Source: Cytophagaceae bacterium UBA6715 (lineage in GTDB: Bacteria > Bacteroidota > Bacteroidia > Cytophagales > Spirosomataceae). From it: a stretch of 9,763 nucleotides of DNA. The notes under the pieces are model-generated. The model saw nothing but the letters and a program-made list of their open reading frames with translations, was not told the DNA's origin and searched no databases. Shown here piece by piece: positions 1 to 6,026 of this stretch; position 1 is the first letter of the stretch; each line of letters starts with the position of its first letter. A program made the translations under genes and the position numbers. The stretch spans positions 1 to 9,763 of the forward strand of contig DKIP01000091.1 of the NCBI GenBank assembly GCA_002454335.1. The letters run 5' to 3'.

Positions 1-510
1 TTCTTCTTTTCAGGAGGTCGTGAGCAATTATTTGAAGGCCAACAAAACATCTTGCGTAATTCACCGAAGGTTGCGACCTATGACTTGCAACCGGAGATGT
101 CGGCAGCCGATTTACGTGATGCCTTGATTCCAGAATTGGAGAAGGAAGAGGTTGATTTTGTTTGTTTGAACTTCGCTAATCCCGACATGGTGGGTCACAC
201 AGGTGTATTTGAAGCCGTTGTGAAGGCGGTTGAAACGGTAGATGCTTGCGCAGAGGCCGTAGTCAAAGCAGGTTTAGCGCATGGTTATTCATTCGTTATC
301 ATTGCTGATCACGGGAATGCCGATGTGATGATGAACGAAGATGGAACGCCTAATACAGCTCACTCGACGAATTTAGTTCCTTGTATTTTGGTGGATAATG
401 ATTTTCATCCAACGCTTCAAAATGGTAAATTAGGCGATGTGTCGCCTACCATCTTAAAGTTGATGGGCGTGGCTCAGCCGAAAGAAATGACGGGTGTACC
501 CCTGTTTTAA
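1..510 (+). CDS. gpmI: 2,3-bisphosphoglycerate-independent phosphoglycerate mutase, C-terminal part (5' end outside window)
   Basis: Cytoplasmic glycolytic/gluconeogenic enzyme interconverting 3-phosphoglycerate and 2-phosphoglycerate, using two Mn ions instead of 2,3-BPG. The frame is open from base 1, so the gene enters from the left edge and only the last 169 codons (about a third of a ~510-residue enzyme) are visible. The family motifs are clear: SPKVATYDLQPEMSA near the start, then NPDMVGHTG (the Asp and His of one metal site), IIADHGNAD (the Asp-His pair of the second site) and TAHSTNLVP (the remaining metal His), ending in TGVPLF. These are the alkaline-phosphatase-superfamily phosphatase-domain ligands known from the Bacillus enzyme. 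A TTG at 52 could be taken for a start but lies inside the conserved domain and is not the real one. A small hairpin follows directly. The next enzymatic step, enolase, is encoded 1.1 kb away on the other strand. Identification is secure. Confidence 0.96.
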   Translation, partial: FFFSGGREQLFEGQQNILRNSPKVATYDLQPEMSAADLRDALIPELEKEEVDFVCLNFANPDMVGHTGVFEAVVKAVETVDACAEAVVKAGLAHGYSFVIIADHGNADVMMNEDGTPNTAHSTNLVPCILVDNDFHPTLQNGKLGDVSPTILKLMGVAQPKEMTGVPLF

Positions 511-532
511 TTCGTTGTTTGCAACGAGTTTT
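511..532 (+). terminator. Weak intrinsic terminator after gpmI
   Basis: Immediately after the gpmI stop, CGTTG (513-517) pairs with CAACG (522-526) around a TTTG loop. The stem extends by one T-A pair and one wobble, and is followed by four T residues (529-532). The stem is short and the T-tract brief, so termination may be partial. The next gene has its own promoter box at 587-594, which fits separate transcription. Confidence 0.45.
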
Positions 533-586
533 GACCATTGGATAAATAACCGGTAATAACTAAAGGGGAATTGGATAAACTCTAGC

Positions 587-594
587 TACCTTTG
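587..594 (+). promoter_or_regulatory. Bacteroidota-type -7 promoter box TACCTTTG upstream of the acyltransferase
   Basis: TACCTTTG is a perfect match to the TAnnTTTG -7 element of the primary sigma factor in Bacteroidota. It ends 17 nt before the ATG at 612, so the predicted leader is only about 10 nt. No good -33 TTTG/TTG lies at the usual 17-23 nt distance. The nearest TTG (571-573) is 13 nt away, which is short. The same ten bases, TACCTTTGTT, occur upstream of rsmG. Confidence 0.5.
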
Positions 595-611
595 TTCCAT
601 TAAATTTTACT

Positions 612-1271
612 ATGGCTAAAGTCATTATTTTTGGTAATACACGAACCGCTGAACTTGCACTTTATTATTTGCAAAATGATTCCGATCATGAGGTTGTTGC
701 GTTTACCGTAGAGCAAGATTATATTCAGGAGCCAACGTTTCACGGCTTACCTTTAGTACCTTTCGAGACGCTTGAGTCGATTTATCCTCCTTCGGAATAT
801 AAGTTCTTTGCTCCGTTGACAGAAAAGAATATGAATCGAGTTCGTGCGCGTGTTTATGAGCAAGGGCTTGAAAAAGGCTATTCCTATATTTCATACATCA
901 GCTCGCATGCTACGGTTTTAACTGATAAAATTGGAGATAATTGCTTCATTTTGGAGGATAATACGATACAGCCTTATGTGACGATTGGGAATGATGTAGT
1001 CTTATGGTCTGGTAATCATATAGGCCATCATGGCACGATTGGTGATCACGTGTTTTTTACATCGCATGTCGTACTTTCGGGGGGATGCCATGTGGGCGAC
1101 TATTGTTTCATCGGGGTTAACGCGACGATTCGTGACCAAAGTGTTTTGGGTGAAGGAACCTTGATTGCTATGGGAGCAAATTTAACCCGTCAGAAGACAG
1201 AGCCTTGGAGTATTTGGAAAGGAAACCCTGCTGAGAAAGCCGCAATTTCCAGTAAGGATATCAAGATATAA
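612..1271 (+). CDS. NeuD/PglD-like sugar O-/N-acyltransferase (left-handed beta-helix)
   Basis: Predicted cytoplasmic acyl-CoA-dependent transferase of the hexapeptide-repeat superfamily, acting on a sugar or nucleotide sugar; the exact acceptor cannot be told. The 219 residues match the two-part NeuD/PglD layout: an N-terminal Rossmann-like substrate domain (about 1-90, starting KVIIFGNTRTAELAL) and a left-handed beta-helix of imperfect hexapeptides (about 98-190, e.g. IGDNCFI, IGNDVVL, IGDHVFF, VGDYCFIG). The GNHIGHHGTIGDH segment (His136, His139, His140) sits where this family carries its catalytic His. The C-terminal WSIWKGNPAEKA segment is a typical closing element of such transferases. 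It lies alone between gpmI and the eno-divIC pair, with no sugar-biosynthesis partner beside it, so its product may feed a pathway encoded elsewhere. The start is the ATG after an AT-rich leader without Shine-Dalgarno. The stop codon runs into the shared terminator. Confidence 0.85.
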   Translation: MAKVIIFGNTRTAELALYYLQNDSDHEVVAFTVEQDYIQEPTFHGLPLVPFETLESIYPPSEYKFFAPLTEKNMNRVRARVYEQGLEKGYSYISYISSHATVLTDKIGDNCFILEDNTIQPYVTIGNDVVLWSGNHIGHHGTIGDHVFFTSHVVLSGGCHVGDYCFIGVNATIRDQSVLGEGTLIAMGANLTRQKTEPWSIWKGNPAEKAAISSKDIKI

Positions 1272-1300
1272 AAAAAGCCCTTCGTTTGAAGGGCTTTTTT
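1271..1300. terminator. Bidirectional intrinsic terminator shared by convergent genes
   Basis: A perfect 13-bp inverted repeat: A6-GCCCTTC (1271-1283), loop GTTT (1284-1287), GAAGGGC-T6 (1288-1300). The GC-rich core is flanked by A6 on one side and T6 on the other, so it reads as a terminator on both strands. It fills the whole 30-nt gap between the acyltransferase stop (1269-1271) and the divIC stop (starting at 1302), and should end both units. Confidence 0.93.
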
Positions 1301-1301
1301 G

Positions 1302-1619
1302 TTAGTGCTCGATAGGTTGATTGTTTTCGTCCACAATCACAAAAATATCTTCTTTGGGTTTCTTCATTAGATATTTTTCCCTCGCATATTTCTCCAACAA
1401 CGATGGATTTCCGATCACCATGCGGCGCTCTTTTTCCAGTTCTTTCGTTTTTTGTTGGTAATACGATTTCTCGTTTTCAAGCTGTCTTAATTCATTCCAA
1501 AGGCGAAACTGAACAGTGATATCATTGGAATCCAGCACGAACATCCACACGAAGAGGATGCTCGCTGAAATCCAATAAAATTTGTTTGGCCCAAGAAATT
1601 GCTGCTTGATGCGATTCAC
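1302..1619 (-). CDS. divIC: Septum formation initiator, DivIC/FtsB family
   Basis: Small bitopic inner-membrane protein of the FtsB/DivIC family, part of the divisome subcomplex with FtsL and DivIB/FtsQ that activates septal peptidoglycan synthesis. Its 105 residues show a short basic cytoplasmic N-terminus, one membrane helix (about 13-30, FYWISASILFVWMFVL), a charged coiled coil (about 38-66, LWNELRQLENEKSYYQQKTKELEKER) and the conserved periplasmic segment LEKYAREKYLMKKPKEDIFVI. The start codon is GTG at 1619-1617. It is fixed by the enolase TAA two codons upstream in the same frame, and the next Met (residue 26) would destroy the membrane helix. It is 6 nt downstream of eno, with no Shine-Dalgarno between them, so translation is probably coupled to enolase. 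Naming as DivIC rather than FtsB is a convention, not a distinction I can prove. Confidence 0.88.
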   Translation of the reverse strand: MNRIKQQFLGPNKFYWISASILFVWMFVLDSNDITVQFRLWNELRQLENEKSYYQQKTKELEKERRMVIGNPSLLEKYAREKYLMKKPKEDIFVIVDENNQPIEH

Positions 1620-1625
1620 GAGTGC

Positions 1626-2903
1626 TTAGAAGTTTAAACCAGGAAAATAAGCATTCGCTCCCAATTCCTCCTCAATACGTAGTAATTGGTTGTATTTAGC
1701 CATACGGTCCGAACGTGAAGCAGAACCTGTTTTAATTTGTCCTGTGTTCAATGCAACGGCTAAGTCTGCGATTGTTGCATCTTCCGTCTCTCCTGAACGG
1801 TGTGACATGATGTTTTTGTATGAATTACGTTTCGCTAAGTTAACCGTATCAATTGTTTCTGTTAATGAACCAATTTGGTTTACTTTAACTAAAACAGCGT
1901 TTGCAACTCCTTTTTCGATACCTTCTTGTAAACGCTTCACGTTTGTTACGAATAAATCGTCACCTACTAATTGGCATTTAGAACCGATTAATTTTGTTTG
2001 TTCAGCCCAACCTGCCCAATCATCTTCAGCCATACCATCTTCGATTGAAATGATTGGATATTTGTCTACCCAAGTCTTCCAGTAGGCAGCCATTTCCATG
2101 TTGTTCAATTGCTTGCCATCCGATTTCTTGAAAGTATATAGACCTGTTTTTTCATCATAAAACTCTGAAGAAGCCGCATCCATCGCGATGAAAATTTCTT
2201 CACCTGGTTTGTAACCCGCTTTTTCGATGGATTGTAATACGATTTCAATTGCCTCTTCGTTCGACTTGATGTTAGGAGCAAAACCACCTTCATCACCTAC
2301 GTTTGTTGAGTATCCTTTTGATTTCAACACCCCTTTCAACGCGTGGAAAACTTCAGTACCCATACGTAATGCGTGTGAGAAAGATTCCGCTTTCGCTGGC
2401 ATAACCATGAATTCTTGGAAATCGATTGAGTTGTCCGCGTGAGAACCACCATTCAAGATGTTCATCATCGGAACTGGCAACGTGTTCGCATTAACACCAC
2501 CGATGTAACGATATAATGGCAAACCTGCTTCTTGTGCTGCAGCCTTCGCAACCGCCATAGAAACACCTAAGATTGCGTTTGCGCCTAATTTTCCTTTGTT
2601 AGAAGTCCCGTCTAATTCAATCATTAAACGGTCGATCATGTTTTGCTCAGAAACTTCTAAGCCCCATAATTCTTCAGCAATAGCTCTGTTTACGTTCTCC
2701 ACAGCCTTCAAAACCCCTTTACCTACGTAAACTGATTTATCTTCATCACGAAGCTCAACAGCCTCATGGATACCCGTAGAAGCTCCTGAAGGAACTGCTG
2801 CTCTACCGAAAGCTCCATCTTCTGTCTTGATATCAACTTCGATTGTTGGGTTTCCGCGTGAATCTAAAATTTGTCTGGCGTGTACGTACTGTATTGCACT
2901 CAT
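1626..2903 (-). CDS. eno: Enolase (phosphopyruvate hydratase)
   Basis: Converts 2-phosphoglycerate to phosphoenolpyruvate in glycolysis and gluconeogenesis; a cytoplasmic, Mg-dependent enzyme. The 425 residues are full family length. The N-terminal domain carries ARQILDSRGNPTIEVD and the SGASTG mobile loop (39-44). Active-site residues are all present: Glu164 (DFQEF), Glu205 (NVGDEGG), Mg ligands Asp242, Glu288 (SIEDG) and Asp315 (VGDD), catalytic Lys340 (LVKVNQIGSLTET), His368 (SHRSGETED) and Lys391 in the KTGSASRSDR stretch. The ATG at 2903 gives the standard N-terminus. The upstream leader is AT-rich with no Shine-Dalgarno, and I could not pick a convincing promoter in the 132-nt divergent gap to the rhodanese-thioredoxin gene. 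It is the first gene of a two-gene unit with divIC, and the two share a reading frame across the stop. Confidence 0.98.
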   Translation of the reverse strand: MSAIQYVHARQILDSRGNPTIEVDIKTEDGAFGRAAVPSGASTGIHEAVELRDEDKSVYVGKGVLKAVENVNRAIAEELWGLEVSEQNMIDRLMIELDGTSNKGKLGANAILGVSMAVAKAAAQEAGLPLYRYIGGVNANTLPVPMMNILNGGSHADNSIDFQEFMVMPAKAESFSHALRMGTEVFHALKGVLKSKGYSTNVGDEGGFAPNIKSNEEAIEIVLQSIEKAGYKPGEEIFIAMDAASSEFYDEKTGLYTFKKSDGKQLNNMEMAAYWKTWVDKYPIISIEDGMAEDDWAGWAEQTKLIGSKCQLVGDDLFVTNVKRLQEGIEKGVANAVLVKVNQIGSLTETIDTVNLAKRNSYKNIMSHRSGETEDATIADLAVALNTGQIKTGSASRSDRMAKYNQLLRIEEELGANAYFPGLNF

Positions 2904-3035
2904 CTTTTTATTGTTATTGTGAATAAATGATTACGATGTAATTGCTTAAATTGCCTTGCAAAATAACGCAAAATTTGGATAATTTCCGTGAGTTTTGTGT
3001 TTATTCATGATTTTATAACCTGACATCCTCTCAAA

Positions 3036-3746
3036 ATGAAAAAATATTCCCTTCTAGTCCTGTTTTTGGCTTTGTCAGTGGGTTCGTTGTTTGCTCAAGT
3101 GCTTGACGTTGAATCATTTTCAGCCAAAATTGTCGAGCAACCGCAGGCGATATTGCTAGATGTTCGCACCGCTGGGGAGTTTGGAGGTGGTCATTTACCT
3201 AAGGCCACAAATATCGACTTCCGCTCGGAGGGGTTTGCGAAAGAGATCGATCAACTAGATAAATCAAAACCGGTATTGATTTACTGTCTTTCGGGTGGTC
3301 GATCAGCACAAGCCGCCGAGCTCATGCGTGCCAAGGGGTTCCAAGTAACGGAACTTAAGGGAGGTTATTTGAAATGGACAACCAAATTGATGCCGTTAGA
3401 AGGAGTCCCTACCGTGAAACACGATGCGGCTTGGAGCCTAGCAGATTTTGAAAAAATGGCCAAAGAAAATGAAGCGGTTGTTGTAGACTTTTATGCCAAA
3501 TGGTGCGCTCCTTGTCTGAAAATGATGCCTATGGTAGATATATTAGCAGGTGAATTTGCTGGTCAAGTAACTGTAATTAAAGTGGAGGCAGACGGGAATC
3601 AGGCGATTTTACAGGCCAACGGGATCGACGAAATCCCTAGTTTTTTGGTTTTTCGCAAAGGAAAATTACTCCAAAAAACATCGGGATTCCGAGAAGAACC
3701 GAAGCTCAAAGAATTGTTCGATCAAGCTATTGGGACCATTCAGTAG
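3036..3746 (+). CDS. Secreted rhodanese-thioredoxin fusion protein
   Basis: A 236-residue exported protein joining two redox/sulfur domains. Residues 1-20 form a signal peptide (basic KK, hydrophobic core, probable cleavage after SLFA). Residues about 23-120 are a rhodanese domain: LLDVRTAGEFGGGHLPKATNID, then the active-site loop CLSGGRS with Cys84 and Arg89, then the closing LKGGYLKW. Residues about 130-235 are a thioredoxin domain: VVVDFYAKWCAPCLKMMP with redox pair Cys157/Cys160, and the cis-Pro loop EIPSFLVF (Pro201). Both domains keep their catalytic cysteines, so both could be active. The location should be periplasmic or, if anchored, at the envelope, though no lipobox Cys is visible. 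I infer a role in periplasmic thiol or persulfide handling; the substrate is unknown. It is monocistronic, and its last 20 nt overlap the 3' end of the convergent aldo/keto reductase. Confidence 0.9.
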   Translation: MKKYSLLVLFLALSVGSLFAQVLDVESFSAKIVEQPQAILLDVRTAGEFGGGHLPKATNIDFRSEGFAKEIDQLDKSKPVLIYCLSGGRSAQAAELMRAKGFQVTELKGGYLKWTTKLMPLEGVPTVKHDAAWSLADFEKMAKENEAVVVDFYAKWCAPCLKMMPMVDILAGEFAGQVTVIKVEADGNQAILQANGIDEIPSFLVFRKGKLLQKTSGFREEPKLKELFDQAIGTIQ

Positions 3747-4698
3747 GTTGGCGCTCCCAACGGTGCTTTCTTAATTCCGTTAATAAGGATGCCGGTAACG
3801 TTTCGCCATCTGAACAGGCAATATTACTTTCTACATGTTTTATTTTTCGCATGCCGGGAATAATCGTTCCCACGTCAGGATTCGCTAAAATAAAGCGTAA
3901 TGCCATCTCGGGCAATGTCATACCTGTAGGTACTAATGGCTTTAACGCATTCGCATGATCCACACTTGAAATCAGATTTTCGGGTACAAAGTAGGTAGAT
4001 CTCCAATCGTCAGCTGGGAAAGTTGTATCATAACTCATTAATCCCGTTAGACTTCCTTCGTCAAAGGGGACACGGGCAATAATGCCCACATCCAATTTCT
4101 TACACAATGGGAATAATTGATCTTCGGGATTTTGGTCGAAGATATTATAGATCACCTGAACCGAAGAAATTAAGCCTGTTTCAAGTGTTTTGAGGCAATT
4201 GTTGGGTTCCCAACGGTTCACCGAAATTCCCCAATGGGCTACCTTGCCAGCAGCGGTTAATTGCTCAACAGCCTTTTGCCATTCCTCTGAATTTGCCCAT
4301 GCATCTTCCCAGACGTGAAACTGCTGGAGGTCAATTTGCTCTAGGCCCAAATTCTTCAAACTTTTTTCCGTGTATTCAATGATATGAGCTGCTGGGAAAC
4401 AATCCTCAATCTTGAAGTGCGATTTCGATGGCCAAGTAAAATTTTTCGGTGGAATTTTAGTAGCTGCGTATAATTTTTTGTCAGGATGACGCTTGATTAA
4501 GGAACCTAAAATTTGTTCACTTTTACCTTCCGCATATCCCCAGGCTGTATCAAAAAAATTAGCGCCTAATGAAACTGCTTTTTCCAAGGAGGCATTCACT
4601 TCTTCAATATCTGAACCGGTCCATCCCGCCAGTCCCCACATGCCGTAACCTAGTTCACTCAATGCCCAGTCGGTCCGACCAAATCGTCTTGTTTTCAT
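3727..4698 (-). CDS. Aldo/keto reductase family oxidoreductase
   Basis: Predicted cytoplasmic NADP(H)-dependent reductase of carbonyl compounds with a TIM-barrel fold; the substrate is unknown. From the ATG at 4698 it has 323 residues. The catalytic tetrad is visible: Asp50 and Tyr55 (NFFDTAWGYAEGKSEQILG), Lys81 (AATKIPP) and His118 (DLQQFHVWED). The cofactor-binding end is IIPGMRKIKHVESN. I chose ATG 4698 because MKTRRFGRTDWALSELGYG is the usual family N-terminus. An in-frame GTG at 4722-4720 would add eight polar residues that family members do not need. It is transcribed divergently from the LytTR gene across an AT-rich spacer, and converges with the rhodanese-thioredoxin gene with a 20-nt overlap and no visible hairpin. 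Confidence 0.88.
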   Translation of the reverse strand: MKTRRFGRTDWALSELGYGMWGLAGWTGSDIEEVNASLEKAVSLGANFFDTAWGYAEGKSEQILGSLIKRHPDKKLYAATKIPPKNFTWPSKSHFKIEDCFPAAHIIEYTEKSLKNLGLEQIDLQQFHVWEDAWANSEEWQKAVEQLTAAGKVAHWGISVNRWEPNNCLKTLETGLISSVQVIYNIFDQNPEDQLFPLCKKLDVGIIARVPFDEGSLTGLMSYDTTFPADDWRSTYFVPENLISSVDHANALKPLVPTGMTLPEMALRFILANPDVGTIIPGMRKIKHVESNIACSDGETLPASLLTELRKHRWERQPTEWSQ

Positions 4699-4973
4699 TT
4701 TTGTTCTCTGTTTTTCAGTCACAATAATATCGTTTTTTAATTGCTTTACTATCTGCTTTGTGTTGTTTTATTTACCTAGGTGGAGCGTTAAATTGACCTT
4801 TATTGGCAATAAAATGTGTTTAAACGTAAATATCACGTATTGGGAATTACCTTTTAATAAATGAATCGTGGCTTTAAAATAGCAATAACGCAAATAACTC
4901 AATTCTATTTAGTTATCGGTGCTTAGTATTCTAATTTCGAATCAATCAAAGTGCTAAAATTTAAAGCTTAATA
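4699..4973. other. AT-rich divergent intergenic region (aldo/keto reductase / LytTR)
   Basis: This 275-nt gap is the largest in the window. It must hold the promoters of both flanking divergent genes and contains a 15-nt palindrome (4799-4813). Only near-matches to the TAnnTTTG box occur on the plus strand: TACCTTTT (4848-4855) and TAATTTCG (4932-4939), neither with a well-placed -33 TTG. I see no coding sequence, RNA gene or riboswitch-like fold that I can support. Confidence 0.5.
4799..4813. repeat. Short perfect palindrome, possible operator
   Basis: TTTATTG and CAATAAA flank a single central G, giving a 7+1+7 inverted repeat. It lies about 100 nt upstream of the aldo/keto reductase start and 160 nt upstream of the LytTR start. 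The size and symmetry suit a dimeric regulator's site, but an AT-rich 15-mer could arise by chance, and no partner protein is shown. Confidence 0.3.
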
Positions 4974-5315
4974 ATGTTATTTGAAGAGAAGTTACATGTC
5001 ATGCCTGCTTTTGTTCTAGACGGGACTCAAGTATTGCCCTTGGATATTTTACTTGTTAGGGGCGAAGGGAATTACTCACATGTAATTCTCAAAGATGGTC
5101 GCAAATTTTTGTCCTGCAGAACACTAAAATATTTCGCTGATGTTCTTGAGGCGGGAGGATTTATTCGACCATCTAAGTCGGCCTTAATCAATCCCGCTGC
5201 TATCCAGCATATTGACTTTAAATCCCAAAAATCAATTCGATTAGTCAACGACGAAATTATCCCCATCTCACGCAGAAAGGTGCGATCTATGCGATTGTTA
5301 TTTCAAGGGGCTTAA
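4974..5315 (+). CDS. Stand-alone LytTR DNA-binding domain protein
   Basis: Predicted transcription factor made of a single LytTR domain (113 residues) with no receiver domain. Visible family features are VRGEGNYSHVILKDGRKFLSC (about 28-48, the strand pair following the usual 'I.a..NYv.i...dG' pattern), the helix RTLKYFADVLEAGGFIRPSKSALIN (about 49-73) with the conserved 'FiR.hkS.liN' signature (here RPSKSALIN), and the closing IPISRRKVRSM. Family LytTR proteins bind direct-repeat DNA and are usually activated by phosphorylation of an attached receiver. Here that part is missing, so control must come from expression level or a partner. The start is the ATG at 4974; a second in-frame ATG at 5001 would still keep the domain. 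It has no Shine-Dalgarno, sits alone, and ends 7 nt from the convergent DUF5672 gene. Its targets are unknown. Confidence 0.85.
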   Translation: MLFEEKLHVMPAFVLDGTQVLPLDILLVRGEGNYSHVILKDGRKFLSCRTLKYFADVLEAGGFIRPSKSALINPAAIQHIDFKSQKSIRLVNDEIIPISRRKVRSMRLLFQGA

Positions 5316-5322
5316 GCGTAAC

Positions 5323-6024
5323 TTATTGTAGCGGAATGTGTTTTTTCCAAAATGATGGATTGTAGCGTTCCCAAGCATGGCACCCAAAAGGAAGATTACC
5401 CAATAGCCTACTTGTGATTTCTGGATTCTGTTCAAACGCAAAAGCCAAGGCTACCTTCCAAGGTGGTAAGCGTAATAAAAACCGGAATGGCCAAGCTCTT
5501 TTTTGTGCAAACGAAAACATCGCATCTTCATTCGCTAGCCATTCCCGAAAGAACAGTTGGTAGATTTTAATATACCTTAAGACTGGTTTCACACGGCGTA
5601 AGGAAAGTCCTCCATTCATTAATACAGGTATGCAACTTGTTTGATTATTCAGATGGTGTTTGCGCAACTTAGGTGCCCCAATGTAATCGTAGCCTTTTTG
5701 ACACCATGCTAGCAAGTCATCTTTGAATACATAGGCATCTAATTGGTAAATTAAGATGTACTCAAAATTTGTAAATGCCTCGTAAAAGAAGGGACTTGTT
5801 AGTAGTCTGTTGTAGGTTTTGGTACTCTTAAAGTATTCGTCTTTAAATCGTATTGTCTGCGGAGGAATGCCAAATGAATTTAAAAAGTTACTATCAAGTG
5901 ACTCGGGGGTGACAAAGATGAGAGGATGGTTTCCCAATACGCTGATGCATTGTCGGAGTGAGACCTCCTCCCGGGGGTTCAACTGCGTTTGATAAATGGG
6001 AATGATGACCGCAACCTTTTCCAT
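5323..6024 (-). CDS. DUF5672 family protein, probable glycan-related transferase
   Basis: A 233-residue protein whose whole length fits the DUF5672 family, often found among polysaccharide and LPS glycosyltransferase genes; its biochemical activity is not established. Recognisable blocks are the N-terminal VAVIIPIYQ strand, FEYILIYQLDAYVF (about 87-100) with a QLD triplet at 94-96 in the place a GT-A fold puts its metal-binding acidic motif, KGYDYIGAPKL (110-120), MNGGLSLRRV (136-145), NEDAMF (165-170) and the C-terminal LPFGCHAWERYNPSFW. No signal peptide or clear membrane helix is seen, so it should be cytoplasmic or membrane-associated. It starts 2 nt after the GT2 stop and is the last gene of the minus-strand run. 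I see no terminator hairpin after it. The family call is firm; a glycosyltransferase role is inference. Confidence 0.82.
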   Translation of the reverse strand: MEKVAVIIPIYQTQLNPREEVSLRQCISVLGNHPLIFVTPESLDSNFLNSFGIPPQTIRFKDEYFKSTKTYNRLLTSPFFYEAFTNFEYILIYQLDAYVFKDDLLAWCQKGYDYIGAPKLRKHHLNNQTSCIPVLMNGGLSLRRVKPVLRYIKIYQLFFREWLANEDAMFSFAQKRAWPFRFLLRLPPWKVALAFAFEQNPEITSRLLGNLPFGCHAWERYNPSFWKKHIPLQ

Positions 6025-6026
6025 GT

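Noticed and set aside
52..54. TTG at 52 as the start of a small phosphatase-like protein
   Set aside because: The frame is open to base 1 and the upstream codons continue the GpmI sequence, so this is a truncated view of a longer gene.
1690..2442. Long open frames on the plus strand opposite enolase (e.g. 1690-2085)
   Set aside because: They are antisense to a fully conserved enolase, have cysteine/serine-rich composition typical of reverse-strand readings, and resemble no protein family I know.
2904..3035. Promoters in the eno / rhodanese-thioredoxin divergent gap
   Set aside because: Only near-matches are present: GAGTTTTG at 2990-2997 on plus, and TTATTTTG on minus around 2960-2966. Neither has a properly spaced -33 element. 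Promoters must exist here but I cannot place them.
4699..4722. GTG start at 4722 for the aldo/keto reductase
   Set aside because: It adds eight polar residues ahead of the standard MKTRRFGRTDW N-terminus, so the ATG at 4698 is preferred. The GTG start cannot be fully excluded.
4894..4916. Inverted repeat ATAACT ... AGTTAT upstream of the LytTR gene
   Set aside because: Only six AT-rich pairs with an 11-nt loop and no extension; expected by chance in such sequence.
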